Assembly: GCA_900318085.1 (NCBI GenBank)
Contig: ONJF01000003.1
Span: 52,448-116,447 of the forward strand
Reading direction: 5' to 3'
Length of the DNA stretch: 64,000 nucleotides
Source of the DNA: an uncultured Bacteroidales bacterium
Lineage (GTDB): Bacteria; Bacteroidota; Bacteroidia; Bacteroidales; F082
Shown here: positions 1 to 8,010 of the stretch, in pieces
How positions within the stretch are numbered: position 1 is the stretch's first letter
Layout: every line of letters begins with the position of its first letter
The notes under the pieces: model-generated
Database searches by the model: none
What the model was told of the DNA's origin: nothing
What the model saw: only the letters and a program-made list of their open reading frames with translations
Translations under genes and position numbers: made by a program

Positions 1-631
1 AAGGATGGATCTTGCACCTGTCGCTCACCTCATTGAAGGCGTTCTCGGCATACACCTTACGGTTGTCCGCCTCGCAGTACCTTTCTATACTTTGGAGCCA
101 TACCAACCAGTCCTCTCTCAAAATCTTGTATAGCGGCTGTGCAGCCATGGCATTGTCGAAGAACTCGATGCCCACCTTCTCAATTTTTCCTTCCTTGACG
201 ACAGCTTTGAAATCTTTCTCGGGTAACAGGAGTGTGCTGCTCACTGCCATACAGCTCACGGGGCTGTCAATCACCGCCTCCATCACCAGGCTCTCGAACA
301 CCAGATCACCGTGCATCAGTAGGATGTCGTCATCTTTTAGCTGCTCTTTAGCGCAATAGATGCTATAAATATAGTTGGTTTTGTCGTAGAGCGGATTATT
401 GACAAAGGTGTATTTCAAGGGAAGGTGTAATGCTTCACAATATTCAACCAATACTTTGTTATAATAACCCGTGGTCATAATAACCTCTTTCACCCCGAAG
501 CTGACCAACTGTCGCAACTGTCGACTGAGGATGGTGTTTTTAAACGAAATCTCGGTCATGCATTTTGGGTGTTCGCTCGTAATGACACCCATACGCTGAC
601 CTAGACCGCTATTAAGGATTAATGCTTTCAT
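1..631 (-). CDS. LicC-like nucleotidyltransferase (partial)
   Basis: Partial gene running off the left edge; about 210 codons are visible from the ATG at 631. The N-terminus MKALILNSGLGQRMG followed by HPKCM resembles the nucleotide-binding loop and conserved Pro-Lys of sugar-1-phosphate or phosphocholine nucleotidyltransferases. A Gly-Asp-rich segment (LLMHGDLVFES) fits the metal-binding Asp. The neighbouring LicD gene, 22 bp upstream, makes a CTP:phosphocholine cytidylyltransferase (LicC-type) role likely: it would make the CDP-activated donor that LicD transfers to a surface glycan. The family is clear; the substrate is inferred from the neighbour only. A hexose-1-phosphate nucleotidyltransferase is the alternative. 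Confidence 0.75.
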   Translation of the reverse strand, partial: MKALILNSGLGQRMGVITSEHPKCMTEISFKNTILSRQLRQLVSFGVKEVIMTTGYYNKVLVEYCEALHLPLKYTFVNNPLYDKTNYIYSIYCAKEQLKDDDILLMHGDLVFESLVMEAVIDSPVSCMAVSSTLLLPEKDFKAVVKEGKIEKVGIEFFDNAMAAQPLYKILREDWLVWLQSIERYCEADNRKVYAENAFNEVSDRCKIHP

Positions 632-653
632 ATTTATACAATCATTTGCGTTT

Positions 654-1568
654 TTATAGTCTCATTTTTGATAACGATTCTTTATACGGGACATCTGGAT
701 TAAAGATTTCCTTTGAATGCCAGGCTCCTCTTTCAGACACAGGGGGTAATTCCATATAATCACCATATGTAATAGTAAGGGCTTCCTTATATCGGCGTGG
801 GATAAACACTGTATGACCATAAAAAGCCGTCTCGATTAAATCATCAAACAATTCCTTTTTGAAAACAAGCCGTTTGAAATCGTATGTTAAAATACTCCAG
901 GCTATATAACAATCCGATTTGTAAAATTCGTACTTTCTTAAAGCTTGGTCAAGTTCTTTTACTATTTCGTTTCCGTTCCTAACCACTGGAAATTGTTCCA
1001 GTTTTTTTAAATCATTTTCATCGGGGCGTGGACAACTTCGACGCATAAACGCACTGCTTTCAGCCACAAGGTGCTTAATGGTTTTTATATCAGCATCAAT
1101 ATTTTGAGGGCAGTAATTATCCAAAGGGAAAATATCAATAAAAAAACCTTGGTTGAACGATTCATAGCGAAATGCATACGAAATCCCAGTCGTATTGCTA
1201 TTTCTTAATTTGGCAAAAGAGAATGAATATCCGTTATCACAACCAGGAAATTGTAAATAATAGGGGTCTTTAAATGTTTTTCTATACTTTTTCAAACGTT
1301 CGTAGTCCTTCCTCGGCATAAACACATCAATGTCATCATCCCATGGAATAAAACCATGATGACGAACACACCCCAACAAGCTACCAAAAGCCAATGAGTA
1401 TTGCAGATCATGTTGACGACAAACTTGATCAAAACGAACAAGCATATCAATACCGACAGCCCACAACTTTTTTCGCTCTTTCGTAACCAAAAAATCGCAT
1501 ATCCTTTCTTCGTCAAAAAAGGACTGGGGAAGGATACCTTGTGCCACTATTCTTTCACATTCAGTCAT
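654..1568 (-). CDS. LicD family phosphotransferase
   Basis: About 304 residues. The LicD signature is clear: an N-terminal segment with SLAFGSLLGCVRHHGFIPWD, followed by the acidic motif DDDIDVFMPRKDY that binds metal and the nucleotide-activated donor. LicD proteins transfer phosphocholine or related phospho-alcohols from a CDP carrier to a glycan. I chose the ATG at 1568; the frame extends to a TTG at 1586, which is unlikely in this phylum. The gene lies between the LicC-like nucleotidyltransferase and the carrier-protein cassette in the same direction, so it probably decorates the surface polysaccharide encoded by this locus. The donor could also be phosphoethanolamine or glycerol phosphate. 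Confidence 0.85.
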   Translation of the reverse strand: MTECERIVAQGILPQSFFDEERICDFLVTKERKKLWAVGIDMLVRFDQVCRQHDLQYSLAFGSLLGCVRHHGFIPWDDDIDVFMPRKDYERLKKYRKTFKDPYYLQFPGCDNGYSFSFAKLRNSNTTGISYAFRYESFNQGFFIDIFPLDNYCPQNIDADIKTIKHLVAESSAFMRRSCPRPDENDLKKLEQFPVVRNGNEIVKELDQALRKYEFYKSDCYIAWSILTYDFKRLVFKKELFDDLIETAFYGHTVFIPRRYKEALTITYGDYMELPPVSERGAWHSKEIFNPDVPYKESLSKMRL

Positions 1569-1594
1569 TGCGCTTGTCTCGTCCAAACCACTTA

Positions 1595-2332
1595 TTAACA
1601 GGTGGTTAATCCTCCGTCCACGACAAACTCCTGGCCTGTGATCCAGCGAGCCTTATCGGACAACAAAAACTCTACCATATTGGCTATATCCGTTTTCTCT
1701 CCTTCTCCCAGCAAATAGCGCAGATTGGGATTCTCCTGCATTTCAAAAATAAAGTTAGTAGTGCGAGTACGGATTCCGCCAGGCAGCACAGCATTGACCC
1801 TCACCTGGGGAGCAAATTCCACCGCCATGGATTTCATCAATCCAAGCATTGCAGCCTTAACTGCGCCATAAGTACCATATCCCTTTGTCCCCAAAACAGC
1901 AGAAACGCTGGAAATCATCACTATACCACAAAGATTACCTGCATTGGTCTTCTTGGAAGTCAAGACTCGTGTGATGGCAAAAATGGAAAACAAGGCAACA
2001 TCGAAGCTTTTCTTCACGAATGCATAGTTCGCCATTTTGATTGGCTTAACAGCAAAGATTCCAGCGGCAAAAACCACATTGGAAACAGCCAAGTGGTTTT
2101 TAAACATGTAATCAGTAAGCGTTACCTCAACCTGCTCTACCTCAGAGAGATCGAGTGGAAGGATGTGGTGCTTGTCAGGAAACCGCAAAGACGACCTCGT
2201 TTCAAGCAATGCGCTTTCTTCAAGATCGGTCATTATTAAAACATGACCAGCTGCCTCAAGACTGATGCAGATTTGCCGTCCAATATCAGACGCGGCTCCA
2301 GTTATCAATGTATAGCCCGTCATACTCTTCAT
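1595..2332 (-). CDS. SDR family oxidoreductase (FabG-like)
   Basis: A 245-residue short-chain dehydrogenase/reductase. It has the NAD(P)-binding motif TGAASDIG (residues 11-18), a catalytic Ser near 142 (MISSVSA) and the YxxxK pair at Tyr155 and Lys159. The length and the VNAVLPGGIRT segment are typical of classical SDRs such as FabG. Its ATG overlaps the stop of the acyl carrier protein gene by 4 bp (ATGA), so translation is probably coupled. In this context it most likely reduces a beta-ketoacyl-ACP made by the neighbouring ketosynthase. An oxidation of a sugar intermediate is a weaker alternative. Confidence 0.85.
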   Translation of the reverse strand: MKSMTGYTLITGAASDIGRQICISLEAAGHVLIMTDLEESALLETRSSLRFPDKHHILPLDLSEVEQVEVTLTDYMFKNHLAVSNVVFAAGIFAVKPIKMANYAFVKKSFDVALFSIFAITRVLTSKKTNAGNLCGIVMISSVSAVLGTKGYGTYGAVKAAMLGLMKSMAVEFAPQVRVNAVLPGGIRTRTTNFIFEMQENPNLRYLLGEGEKTDIANMVEFLLSDKARWITGQEFVVDGGLTTC

Positions 2333-2538
2333 GCCAAAACAGCATTGCAGAATGCCTCAATAGACTCATAGCCACGAATATCCGAGGCTTTCATTGATTG
2401 GTGATAGTCCGAATCCAACATGGCAATTATTGTCAATGCTGCCAAAGAATCAAACTCTTCGTAATCTCCGAATTTCTTCGTGGTATCAAGATCCTCCACT
2501 TCAAGAATCTCGGCCAGTTTTTCTTTCAGTTCTTCCAT
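2329..2538 (-). CDS. Acyl carrier protein
   Basis: A 69-residue stand-alone carrier protein. The four-helix ACP pattern is present, with the phosphopantetheine-accepting Ser at residue 31 inside FDSLAALTI. It is not the housekeeping ACP by context: it sits between a FabH-like synthase (6 bp upstream) and an SDR (4-bp overlap) in a polysaccharide locus. It probably carries an acyl or aminoacyl group assembled by these enzymes. A second carrier domain is fused to the GNAT protein two genes upstream, so the cassette has two carriers. Confidence 0.85.
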   Translation of the reverse strand: MEELKEKLAEILEVEDLDTTKKFGDYEEFDSLAALTIIAMLDSDYHQSMKASDIRGYESIEAFCNAVLA

Positions 2539-2544
2539 ATTTTA

Positions 2545-3609
2545 TTAAAACTCAATTATTTGATTAAACTTCAAATATCCCATCTTCATCATGAGAGAGC
2601 TCCAAGTGAGGCCAACGCCGAAGCCCGCCATGCAAAGCCGCATCTCGCTATTGCAAAGCTGTTCGCCCAAATTAAAACTAATGCATGTTGGCACCGTCAC
2701 TCCGCTAGCATTACCGAAGTTCTCTACAATATTCGCTGGCATTTTTTCATGGGGGATGCCCAACTTGTCAGCAAGCTTGTGCAGCATAAACTTATTGGGT
2801 TGATGAAACATATACCAATCCACATCATGCCGGTCGACACCACTCTGTTCGTAAAGATGTTCGATCATGGGAGGCACCTCACGCTGCACAAAGTTGAACA
2901 CTTCGTCTCCCTGCATCACCAAATTATCCTTGCTGCGGAAGTTGCCTGCCACATCCTCTTCCATCACAGCCGTTTCGGGCGAACTCGGCAAACGGAAGCC
3001 ACCAGCCGGAATATTCAGCACCAACGCTCCCGTACCATCCATCTTGATATTGGCATAGATTGGGTTCTCTTCCTCACATTGCTCAACAATCGTAATCGCC
3101 GCAGCATCTCCAATAAGAGGTTTGCTATTGCGATCACGCGGGCTCACCTTCGGGCTAAGCACATCGGCATTCAGTAGCACCACCTTGCTCACGGCAGGCT
3201 GGTCAAGGAGCAAACAAGCTTGTATCACGCCCATTTCAAATCCCGCACAACCTTGATTGATATCCATACACAGACAGTCATGCTTCAATCCAAAATATCC
3301 ATGGATCATATTACTGGTAGGTGGCATAAAGTAATCCGGAGACTGCGACACAAACAATAATGCATCAATCTCTTCCGGCTTCAGCAACGCTTCGTCAAAC
3401 AAATATTGTAGACCGAACCGACAAAAATCAGAAGAAGTCTGCCCTGGGGCCGCAATGCGGTGCTCGTTATAGCCCATAGCCATCTTCAACTTCATGCTTT
3501 TTACAGGCGAGAAATTATAATTTGCCATCTCATCCTCAAACTTCACTGCCTTTTGGGGCAAGATTGTGAGAATGCCACCAATACGTTTATGCTTAAAGAG
3601 AAAATCCAT
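2545..3609 (-). CDS. 3-oxoacyl-ACP synthase III family protein
   Basis: A 354-residue FabH-like ketosynthase of the thiolase superfamily. The Cys-His-Asn triad is visible: Cys121 in NQGCAGFEMG, His269 in YMFHQPNKFM and Asn300 in NFGNASG. The last third contains the usual C-terminal thiolase half. It would condense a CoA- or ACP-bound starter with malonyl-ACP. The gene is packed between the ACP and the GNAT-ACP fusion with gaps of 6 and 2 bp, so it belongs to the same transcript. Because it is not linked to housekeeping fatty acid genes, I infer a special acyl chain for glycan modification rather than membrane lipid synthesis. Confidence 0.85.
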   Translation of the reverse strand: MDFLFKHKRIGGILTILPQKAVKFEDEMANYNFSPVKSMKLKMAMGYNEHRIAAPGQTSSDFCRFGLQYLFDEALLKPEEIDALLFVSQSPDYFMPPTSNMIHGYFGLKHDCLCMDINQGCAGFEMGVIQACLLLDQPAVSKVVLLNADVLSPKVSPRDRNSKPLIGDAAAITIVEQCEEENPIYANIKMDGTGALVLNIPAGGFRLPSSPETAVMEEDVAGNFRSKDNLVMQGDEVFNFVQREVPPMIEHLYEQSGVDRHDVDWYMFHQPNKFMLHKLADKLGIPHEKMPANIVENFGNASGVTVPTCISFNLGEQLCNSEMRLCMAGFGVGLTWSSLMMKMGYLKFNQIIEF

Positions 3610-3611
3610 GC

Positions 3612-4673
3612 TTATTTAGCTCCGTTTTTTATTAACAGTTTGGTGATGGCATCCACCGAGCAAAAGTTCTCTGGCAGAATATCCAGGCCATCAATGGAAA
3701 TCCCATAATAGTTATCCAATTCACTGACCAAAGTAACCAGATCAAACGAATCAAGCATACCTTCTTCAATAAAGTCAATGTCCTTTTGTGTGAAATCAAA
3801 CTCCGGACGAAGCTCCGTCAGAATCCTAATAATCTGTTCTTCCATTGTAATATTTGTTTCTTGATCACTATTATATTCCATTACATAATCATACATGTTC
3901 TCTTCGGCGAAGCCATAATGTTGATAACGAACCTTGGCTGTTTCGTTAGTTCGAATCACCCAGAGCATTTGCCTTTTAGTAGCTTTCCCTACTTCGAGAA
4001 ACCTACGCAATAACCTTGAGCCCACTTTTTTGTCTCGATAATCAGGATTTGTGAACCAGTATCGAAGATAGAGCGTGGTGGCATTCGACTCATAAACAAG
4101 GAATCCTGCCTTATTACTATCTTCTTCACAAATTAGAATACATCCGTGACGGATAAAGTCCATCAGCTCCTCATCATAAGGAATCTGCTCGACACGCTCG
4201 TCAAAATATTGATGAAGTTGCCTGCTTACCCAAGGCAAATCTTTCTCTGTAGCTGGACGTATTGTCGCATCGGGAAAATAATCTATCGGCTCAGTCATCC
4301 GTGTCATTCTCACAAGTGATGACGCCTCCCTACATCCTCTTGCCTTAAACAAATCCACCAATGGCTTGGTCTGTATGTCACGACCTACCAAGTCATACAT
4401 CATTATCCTATCGGAGTATCGCGTCAGGAACAACTCCATATCATTCCCCAAAGCATCAATGGATGTAGAACAATAGAAAACATTCCAAAAAGACAGTGAT
4501 TGCTTGATGACGAACAAGGTATCAGCCACTCTCTCAGTAAAACAATCACCTTTTTCTATCCATATGCTGTGTTTGACGGGGTCAAGATAGAAATTGGTAA
4601 CGAAACCAAGCCGCAGAGTACGAATATCCGCCACTTGACGTTGAAGGTCTTCTATCGACTTTACAATCTGCAT
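3612..4673 (-). CDS. GNAT acetyltransferase fused to acyl carrier domain
   Basis: A 353-residue fusion. Residues about 136-268 form a GNAT N-acyltransferase with the acyl-CoA-binding loop at YRDKKVGSRLLRRFL (about 212-226). Residues about 275-353 form a carrier domain with the phosphopantetheine Ser at 309 (LDSFDLVTLV). Residues 1-130 are unassigned and may be a diverged GNAT-like half. A GNAT domain tethered to its own carrier suggests that the acyl donor is the carrier-bound thioester rather than free CoA. The acceptor would be an amino sugar made by the nearby DegT aminotransferases; this is inference. The gene is 5 bp from the adenylating enzyme and 2 bp from the ketosynthase. Confidence 0.8.
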   Translation of the reverse strand: MQIVKSIEDLQRQVADIRTLRLGFVTNFYLDPVKHSIWIEKGDCFTERVADTLFVIKQSLSFWNVFYCSTSIDALGNDMELFLTRYSDRIMMYDLVGRDIQTKPLVDLFKARGCREASSLVRMTRMTEPIDYFPDATIRPATEKDLPWVSRQLHQYFDERVEQIPYDEELMDFIRHGCILICEEDSNKAGFLVYESNATTLYLRYWFTNPDYRDKKVGSRLLRRFLEVGKATKRQMLWVIRTNETAKVRYQHYGFAEENMYDYVMEYNSDQETNITMEEQIIRILTELRPEFDFTQKDIDFIEEGMLDSFDLVTLVSELDNYYGISIDGLDILPENFCSVDAITKLLIKNGAK

Positions 4674-4678
4674 AATAA

Positions 4679-6187
4679 CTATCTGAGAAGCTTGTTATAA
4701 TAAGCCCGGTCTATCTTTCCGCTACTGTTCTGCTTAAGGATCTCCTCAAGGTGATACTCGGTCGGTAACATGTAACGCGGAATACTTCCAGAAAGCGCCT
4801 TGCGGAACTCGGCCAAATTCAAATCTACTTTTGCCTGATAGAACAGAACTATTTTTTTGTTGGCATAGTCATAAACCACACAGCAGTTATCCACCATATT
4901 GGTACCCAAGATAGCTGTCTCTATCTCACCCAGTTCGATGCGATAGCCATTATGCTTGATCTGAGCGTCCTCGCGACCCACGTACATAATCTCACCCAGT
5001 TCGTTCTGATAAACAACGTCACCAGTGCAATAAACAGTCTCGGGATAATGGCTTTGCAAAGGATTCTGGATGAACGCTGCCATAGTCTTTTCCGAATTGT
5101 TATAGTAGCCAAGAGCCAAAGAAGAACCTCGCACGCACAACTCTCCTTGTTCACCTTGTTTTGCCAAACGCTGTCTGTCCACAAGAATCATCACGTCGCT
5201 GTTTCTGCAAGGAAATCCAATAGGCAGCGGATCATCGTCGGCAAACGGTCTCTCTACCACAAAGTATGTGCAGTCAACCGTGATTTCCGTCGGACCATAA
5301 AGGTTAACATAACGGCAATTGGGCAAATGCTTGCGCCAATAGTTGAGATGTTTGTTGGGCATCACTTCACCTGCAAAGAACACATCCTTTAAGAACTCAG
5401 GCTTCTTGGTCTCAAGTATGTTTAAATTGGCCACATTCACCAACACAAATGGTACCCAAAACACAAAAGTAATATTATTCTCATTTAAATAGTCAATTAG
5501 TTTTGCCGGGAACGCAAAGCAACTTTCAGGAATAATCTTAAGCGTAGCGCCAGTACAATACATCAAATATATGTCAAGCGTGGAATTGTCAAAGTAGAAA
5601 GGGGCTTGATTACCAATCACAGACTCCGATGTGATATGGAATGTTGAAACCGCCCAATCGATATAGTCAATCACGCCACGATGAGCAACGACCACGCCTT
5701 TAGGAGCACCTGTGGAACCGCTAGTAAAAATAGCATAAACAGGATCCGTATCTATCTGAAACATATCATTCTCGTCGCCTCCATCAGCAGTCACGTTAGC
5801 CAACACATTTTCAACCACCAACACTTTGCCTATAAAGAAGCTCTCCACCTGTGCAGCATGATTCCTGTCTGTAATCACTAAATTTGCATCCAATGTCGTC
5901 AAAATGGAAGAAACACGAGCATCAGGTGACTTAGTATCAAGCGGTATATAAAAACAACCACACATACTAATACCTGCAAACGATTCCACCATCTTGCATC
6001 CCTTGGAGAGATACACCCCAACAGGGCTATTCTTCGCTACTCCTTCCGCTACAATAGCATTAGAGATACGCTTTGCCGCATCCCACAACTCGGAAAATGT
6101 AATACTCATTTCAGAGTCCTTCACTGCCTCTTTGTTGGGGAAAGAACAGACTGTTCTTTCCAAATACTCAATTACGCTCTTTTGCAT
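4679..6187 (-). CDS. Amino-acid-type adenylating enzyme (DltA/NRPS A-domain-like)
   Basis: A 502-residue ANL superfamily ligase. It has the P-loop YAIFTSGSTGAPKG (151-164), the GPTE motif (298-301), the YCTGD and GREDAQIKHNGYRIELGEIE region, and a C-terminal NSSGKIDR with the catalytic Lys. The FDNS motif around Asp200 matches the A4 core of NRPS adenylation domains, whose Asp binds the substrate alpha-amino group, so an amino acid substrate is likely. It lacks a carrier domain of its own and would load the separate ACP or the GNAT-fused carrier. It resembles D-alanine-carrier protein ligases, but the specificity cannot be read reliably by eye. Confidence 0.85.
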   Translation of the reverse strand: MQKSVIEYLERTVCSFPNKEAVKDSEMSITFSELWDAAKRISNAIVAEGVAKNSPVGVYLSKGCKMVESFAGISMCGCFYIPLDTKSPDARVSSILTTLDANLVITDRNHAAQVESFFIGKVLVVENVLANVTADGGDENDMFQIDTDPVYAIFTSGSTGAPKGVVVAHRGVIDYIDWAVSTFHITSESVIGNQAPFYFDNSTLDIYLMYCTGATLKIIPESCFAFPAKLIDYLNENNITFVFWVPFVLVNVANLNILETKKPEFLKDVFFAGEVMPNKHLNYWRKHLPNCRYVNLYGPTEITVDCTYFVVERPFADDDPLPIGFPCRNSDVMILVDRQRLAKQGEQGELCVRGSSLALGYYNNSEKTMAAFIQNPLQSHYPETVYCTGDVVYQNELGEIMYVGREDAQIKHNGYRIELGEIETAILGTNMVDNCCVVYDYANKKIVLFYQAKVDLNLAEFRKALSGSIPRYMLPTEYHLEEILKQNSSGKIDRAYYNKLLR

Positions 6188-6194
6188 ATTCTAT

Positions 6195-6839
6195 CTAAAA
6201 CTCTTCTTTTTTTGCAGGATTGCCAAACATAGTAGTATGAGCTTTCACATTACCCAGCACCACACTACCAGTTCCAATAATTGAATGATCACCTATCTTG
6301 CGTCGAGGGACAACGATACAACCCGGATGCATTGTCACAAACTCTCCAATCGACACGAATCCAGAAATCGAGCTATTCCCCCCAATATGTGAATAATTCC
6401 CTATGGAGGAATCATGTCCCATTCCAGCTCTAATACTGAATGTGACAAAATCTCCCACTCGCGTATCACACGAGATGTTTGCATATGCTCCAATCACGCA
6501 CCCTACACCTATCTTTGCATTGTTGCCTAATAACGCAGTCGGATGAACTAACGTGACAAAAGTCCCTCCTTTTTCCATGATAATATCTGCGTATTTCTTT
6601 TTGAAATCCACATCTCCTAAAGCACAAATAAAAACGTCATCCTCCTGAATCTGATAACTCTCAACAGGACCAATGATTGGAGGGTAGTTTTCATATTCGT
6701 CCAAAGCATCTGCCTTGTCATCAAGAAAACCTTTGACAGTCAAACACATCCCCGCAGCAATGCAATCTTTAGCTATGTCATACACTTCTCTCCCCCATCC
6801 ACGGGCACCAATAATTAACAGATTCTTCATATCATCCAT
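6195..6839 (-). CDS. PglD/NeuD-family sugar O- or N-acetyltransferase
   Basis: About 214 residues. The N-terminal Rossmann-like PglD_N domain begins LLIIGARGWGREVYDIA. It is followed by a left-handed beta-helix of hexapeptide repeats (for example IGVGCVIGAYANISCDTRVG) and a C-terminal MFGNPAKKEEF. PglD enzymes acetylate a UDP-4-amino sugar made by a DegT aminotransferase, and the gene directly follows such an aminotransferase with an 8-bp overlap. Two ATGs are plausible (6839 and 6830); I used the first. The frame also extends to a TTG at 6848, which I reject. The pair is therefore read as an aminotransferase plus acetyltransferase module. Confidence 0.85.
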   Translation of the reverse strand: MDDMKNLLIIGARGWGREVYDIAKDCIAAGMCLTVKGFLDDKADALDEYENYPPIIGPVESYQIQEDDVFICALGDVDFKKKYADIIMEKGGTFVTLVHPTALLGNNAKIGVGCVIGAYANISCDTRVGDFVTFSIRAGMGHDSSIGNYSHIGGNSSISGFVSIGEFVTMHPGCIVVPRRKIGDHSIIGTGSVVLGNVKAHTTMFGNPAKKEEF

Positions 6840-7947
6840 GGTTATCAACTATCTCCAAAACTCTATCAATATCATCATTATTAAGTTCATGATGCATTGG
6901 CAAACAAATCACCTCATTGGCAATCCGTGTCGCCACTGGCAGATTCTCAGGAGCAGCACTCGGCAAACCGCAATAGCTACTGAAAGTGCTGATAAGTGGG
7001 TAGAAATACCTTCTGCCCAAAACACCTTGTTCCTTCATCTTGAAATACAATTCATCACGCGTCATACCATATTCATCCGCATCAACAAAGATGGGAAAAT
7101 AGCTGTAGTTATGACGCACGCCTGGCATATCTTCGAAGAAGCGAATGCCTTTGACATCACGCAAGGCCTCCCTGTATCGAATGGCCACCTGATGACGTTT
7201 CTCGATGGCTTCATCCACTTGTCTGAGGTTCAGCAGACCATAGGCGGCACGCACCTCATCCATCTTGCTGTTGATGCCTGGGGCAACGACCTCCGTCTCA
7301 CCCGCAAAGCCGAAGTTCTTCAAATAGTCCACACGCTTTTTGGTCTCGGCATCATGCATCACTAAAGCACCGCCCTCAAGGGTGTTGTACACCTTCGTGG
7401 CATGGAAACTCAATGTGGCCATATCACCTTGGTTTAGCACCGACTCTCCATTTACCTCCACACCAAAAGCATGGGCGGCATCGTAAATGACTTTCAGTCC
7501 ATATTTGTCGGCAACGGCTTGAATACGTTCCATATCACAAGGCTTGCCGTAGCAATGAACGGGCATAATGGCCGTCGTATGCGGGGTAATGGCCGCCTCG
7601 ATTTTATCAGGATCGATGCCGCAATTGGAGGGATCAATATCCACAAAAACGGGTTTGCAGCCATTCCACCAGATGCTATGAGTAGTAGCCACAAAACTAT
7701 AAGGGGTTGTAATCACTTCACCTGTGATGCGCAAGGCTTGCAAAGCGGTCAACAAAGGAAGCGTACCATTGGTGAAAAGACTAATATAGGGAACCTTCAG
7801 ATATTCACACAAAGCGGTTTCCAACCTTTTGTGGAAACTACCGTTATTGGTAACCCATTTGCTGTCCCATATCTCCTTCAAAAGTTTCTGAAACTCATCC
7901 AAGTCAGGCAACAAAGGCGATGTAACCGTAATCTGTTTCTTATCCAT
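6832..7947 (-). CDS. DegT/DnrJ/EryC1/StrS aminotransferase
   Basis: A 371-residue PLP-dependent sugar aminotransferase. The PLP Lys lies in LSFHATKVYNTLEGGALV, and the cofactor Asp is in YDAAHAFG. The segments TPYSFVATTHS and IMPVHCYGKPCDME are typical of the family. It probably makes a 4-amino-4-deoxy UDP-sugar that the downstream PglD-like enzyme acetylates. I chose the ATG at 7947; a TTG 9 bp upstream is less likely. The gene is preceded by a 40-bp AATTnnC heptamer array that separates it from the ABC permease gene. Confidence 0.88.
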   Translation of the reverse strand: MDKKQITVTSPLLPDLDEFQKLLKEIWDSKWVTNNGSFHKRLETALCEYLKVPYISLFTNGTLPLLTALQALRITGEVITTPYSFVATTHSIWWNGCKPVFVDIDPSNCGIDPDKIEAAITPHTTAIMPVHCYGKPCDMERIQAVADKYGLKVIYDAAHAFGVEVNGESVLNQGDMATLSFHATKVYNTLEGGALVMHDAETKKRVDYLKNFGFAGETEVVAPGINSKMDEVRAAYGLLNLRQVDEAIEKRHQVAIRYREALRDVKGIRFFEDMPGVRHNYSYFPIFVDADEYGMTRDELYFKMKEQGVLGRRYFYPLISTFSSYCGLPSAAPENLPVATRIANEVICLPMHHELNNDDIDRVLEIVDNHG

Positions 7948-7971
7948 CTTTCCCAATCACTAAACTTCCCT

Positions 7972-8010
7972 AATTCTCAATTCTCAATTTTCAATTGTCA
8001 ATTAACAATT
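7972..8010. repeat. Degenerate heptamer tandem repeat (AATTnnC)
   Basis: Six consecutive 7-bp units share AATT plus a variable tail (AATTCTC twice, then AATTTTC, AATTGTC, AATTAAC, AATTAGA). The array fills the gap between the permease and the aminotransferase and overlaps the permease stop codon. Confidence 0.8.
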
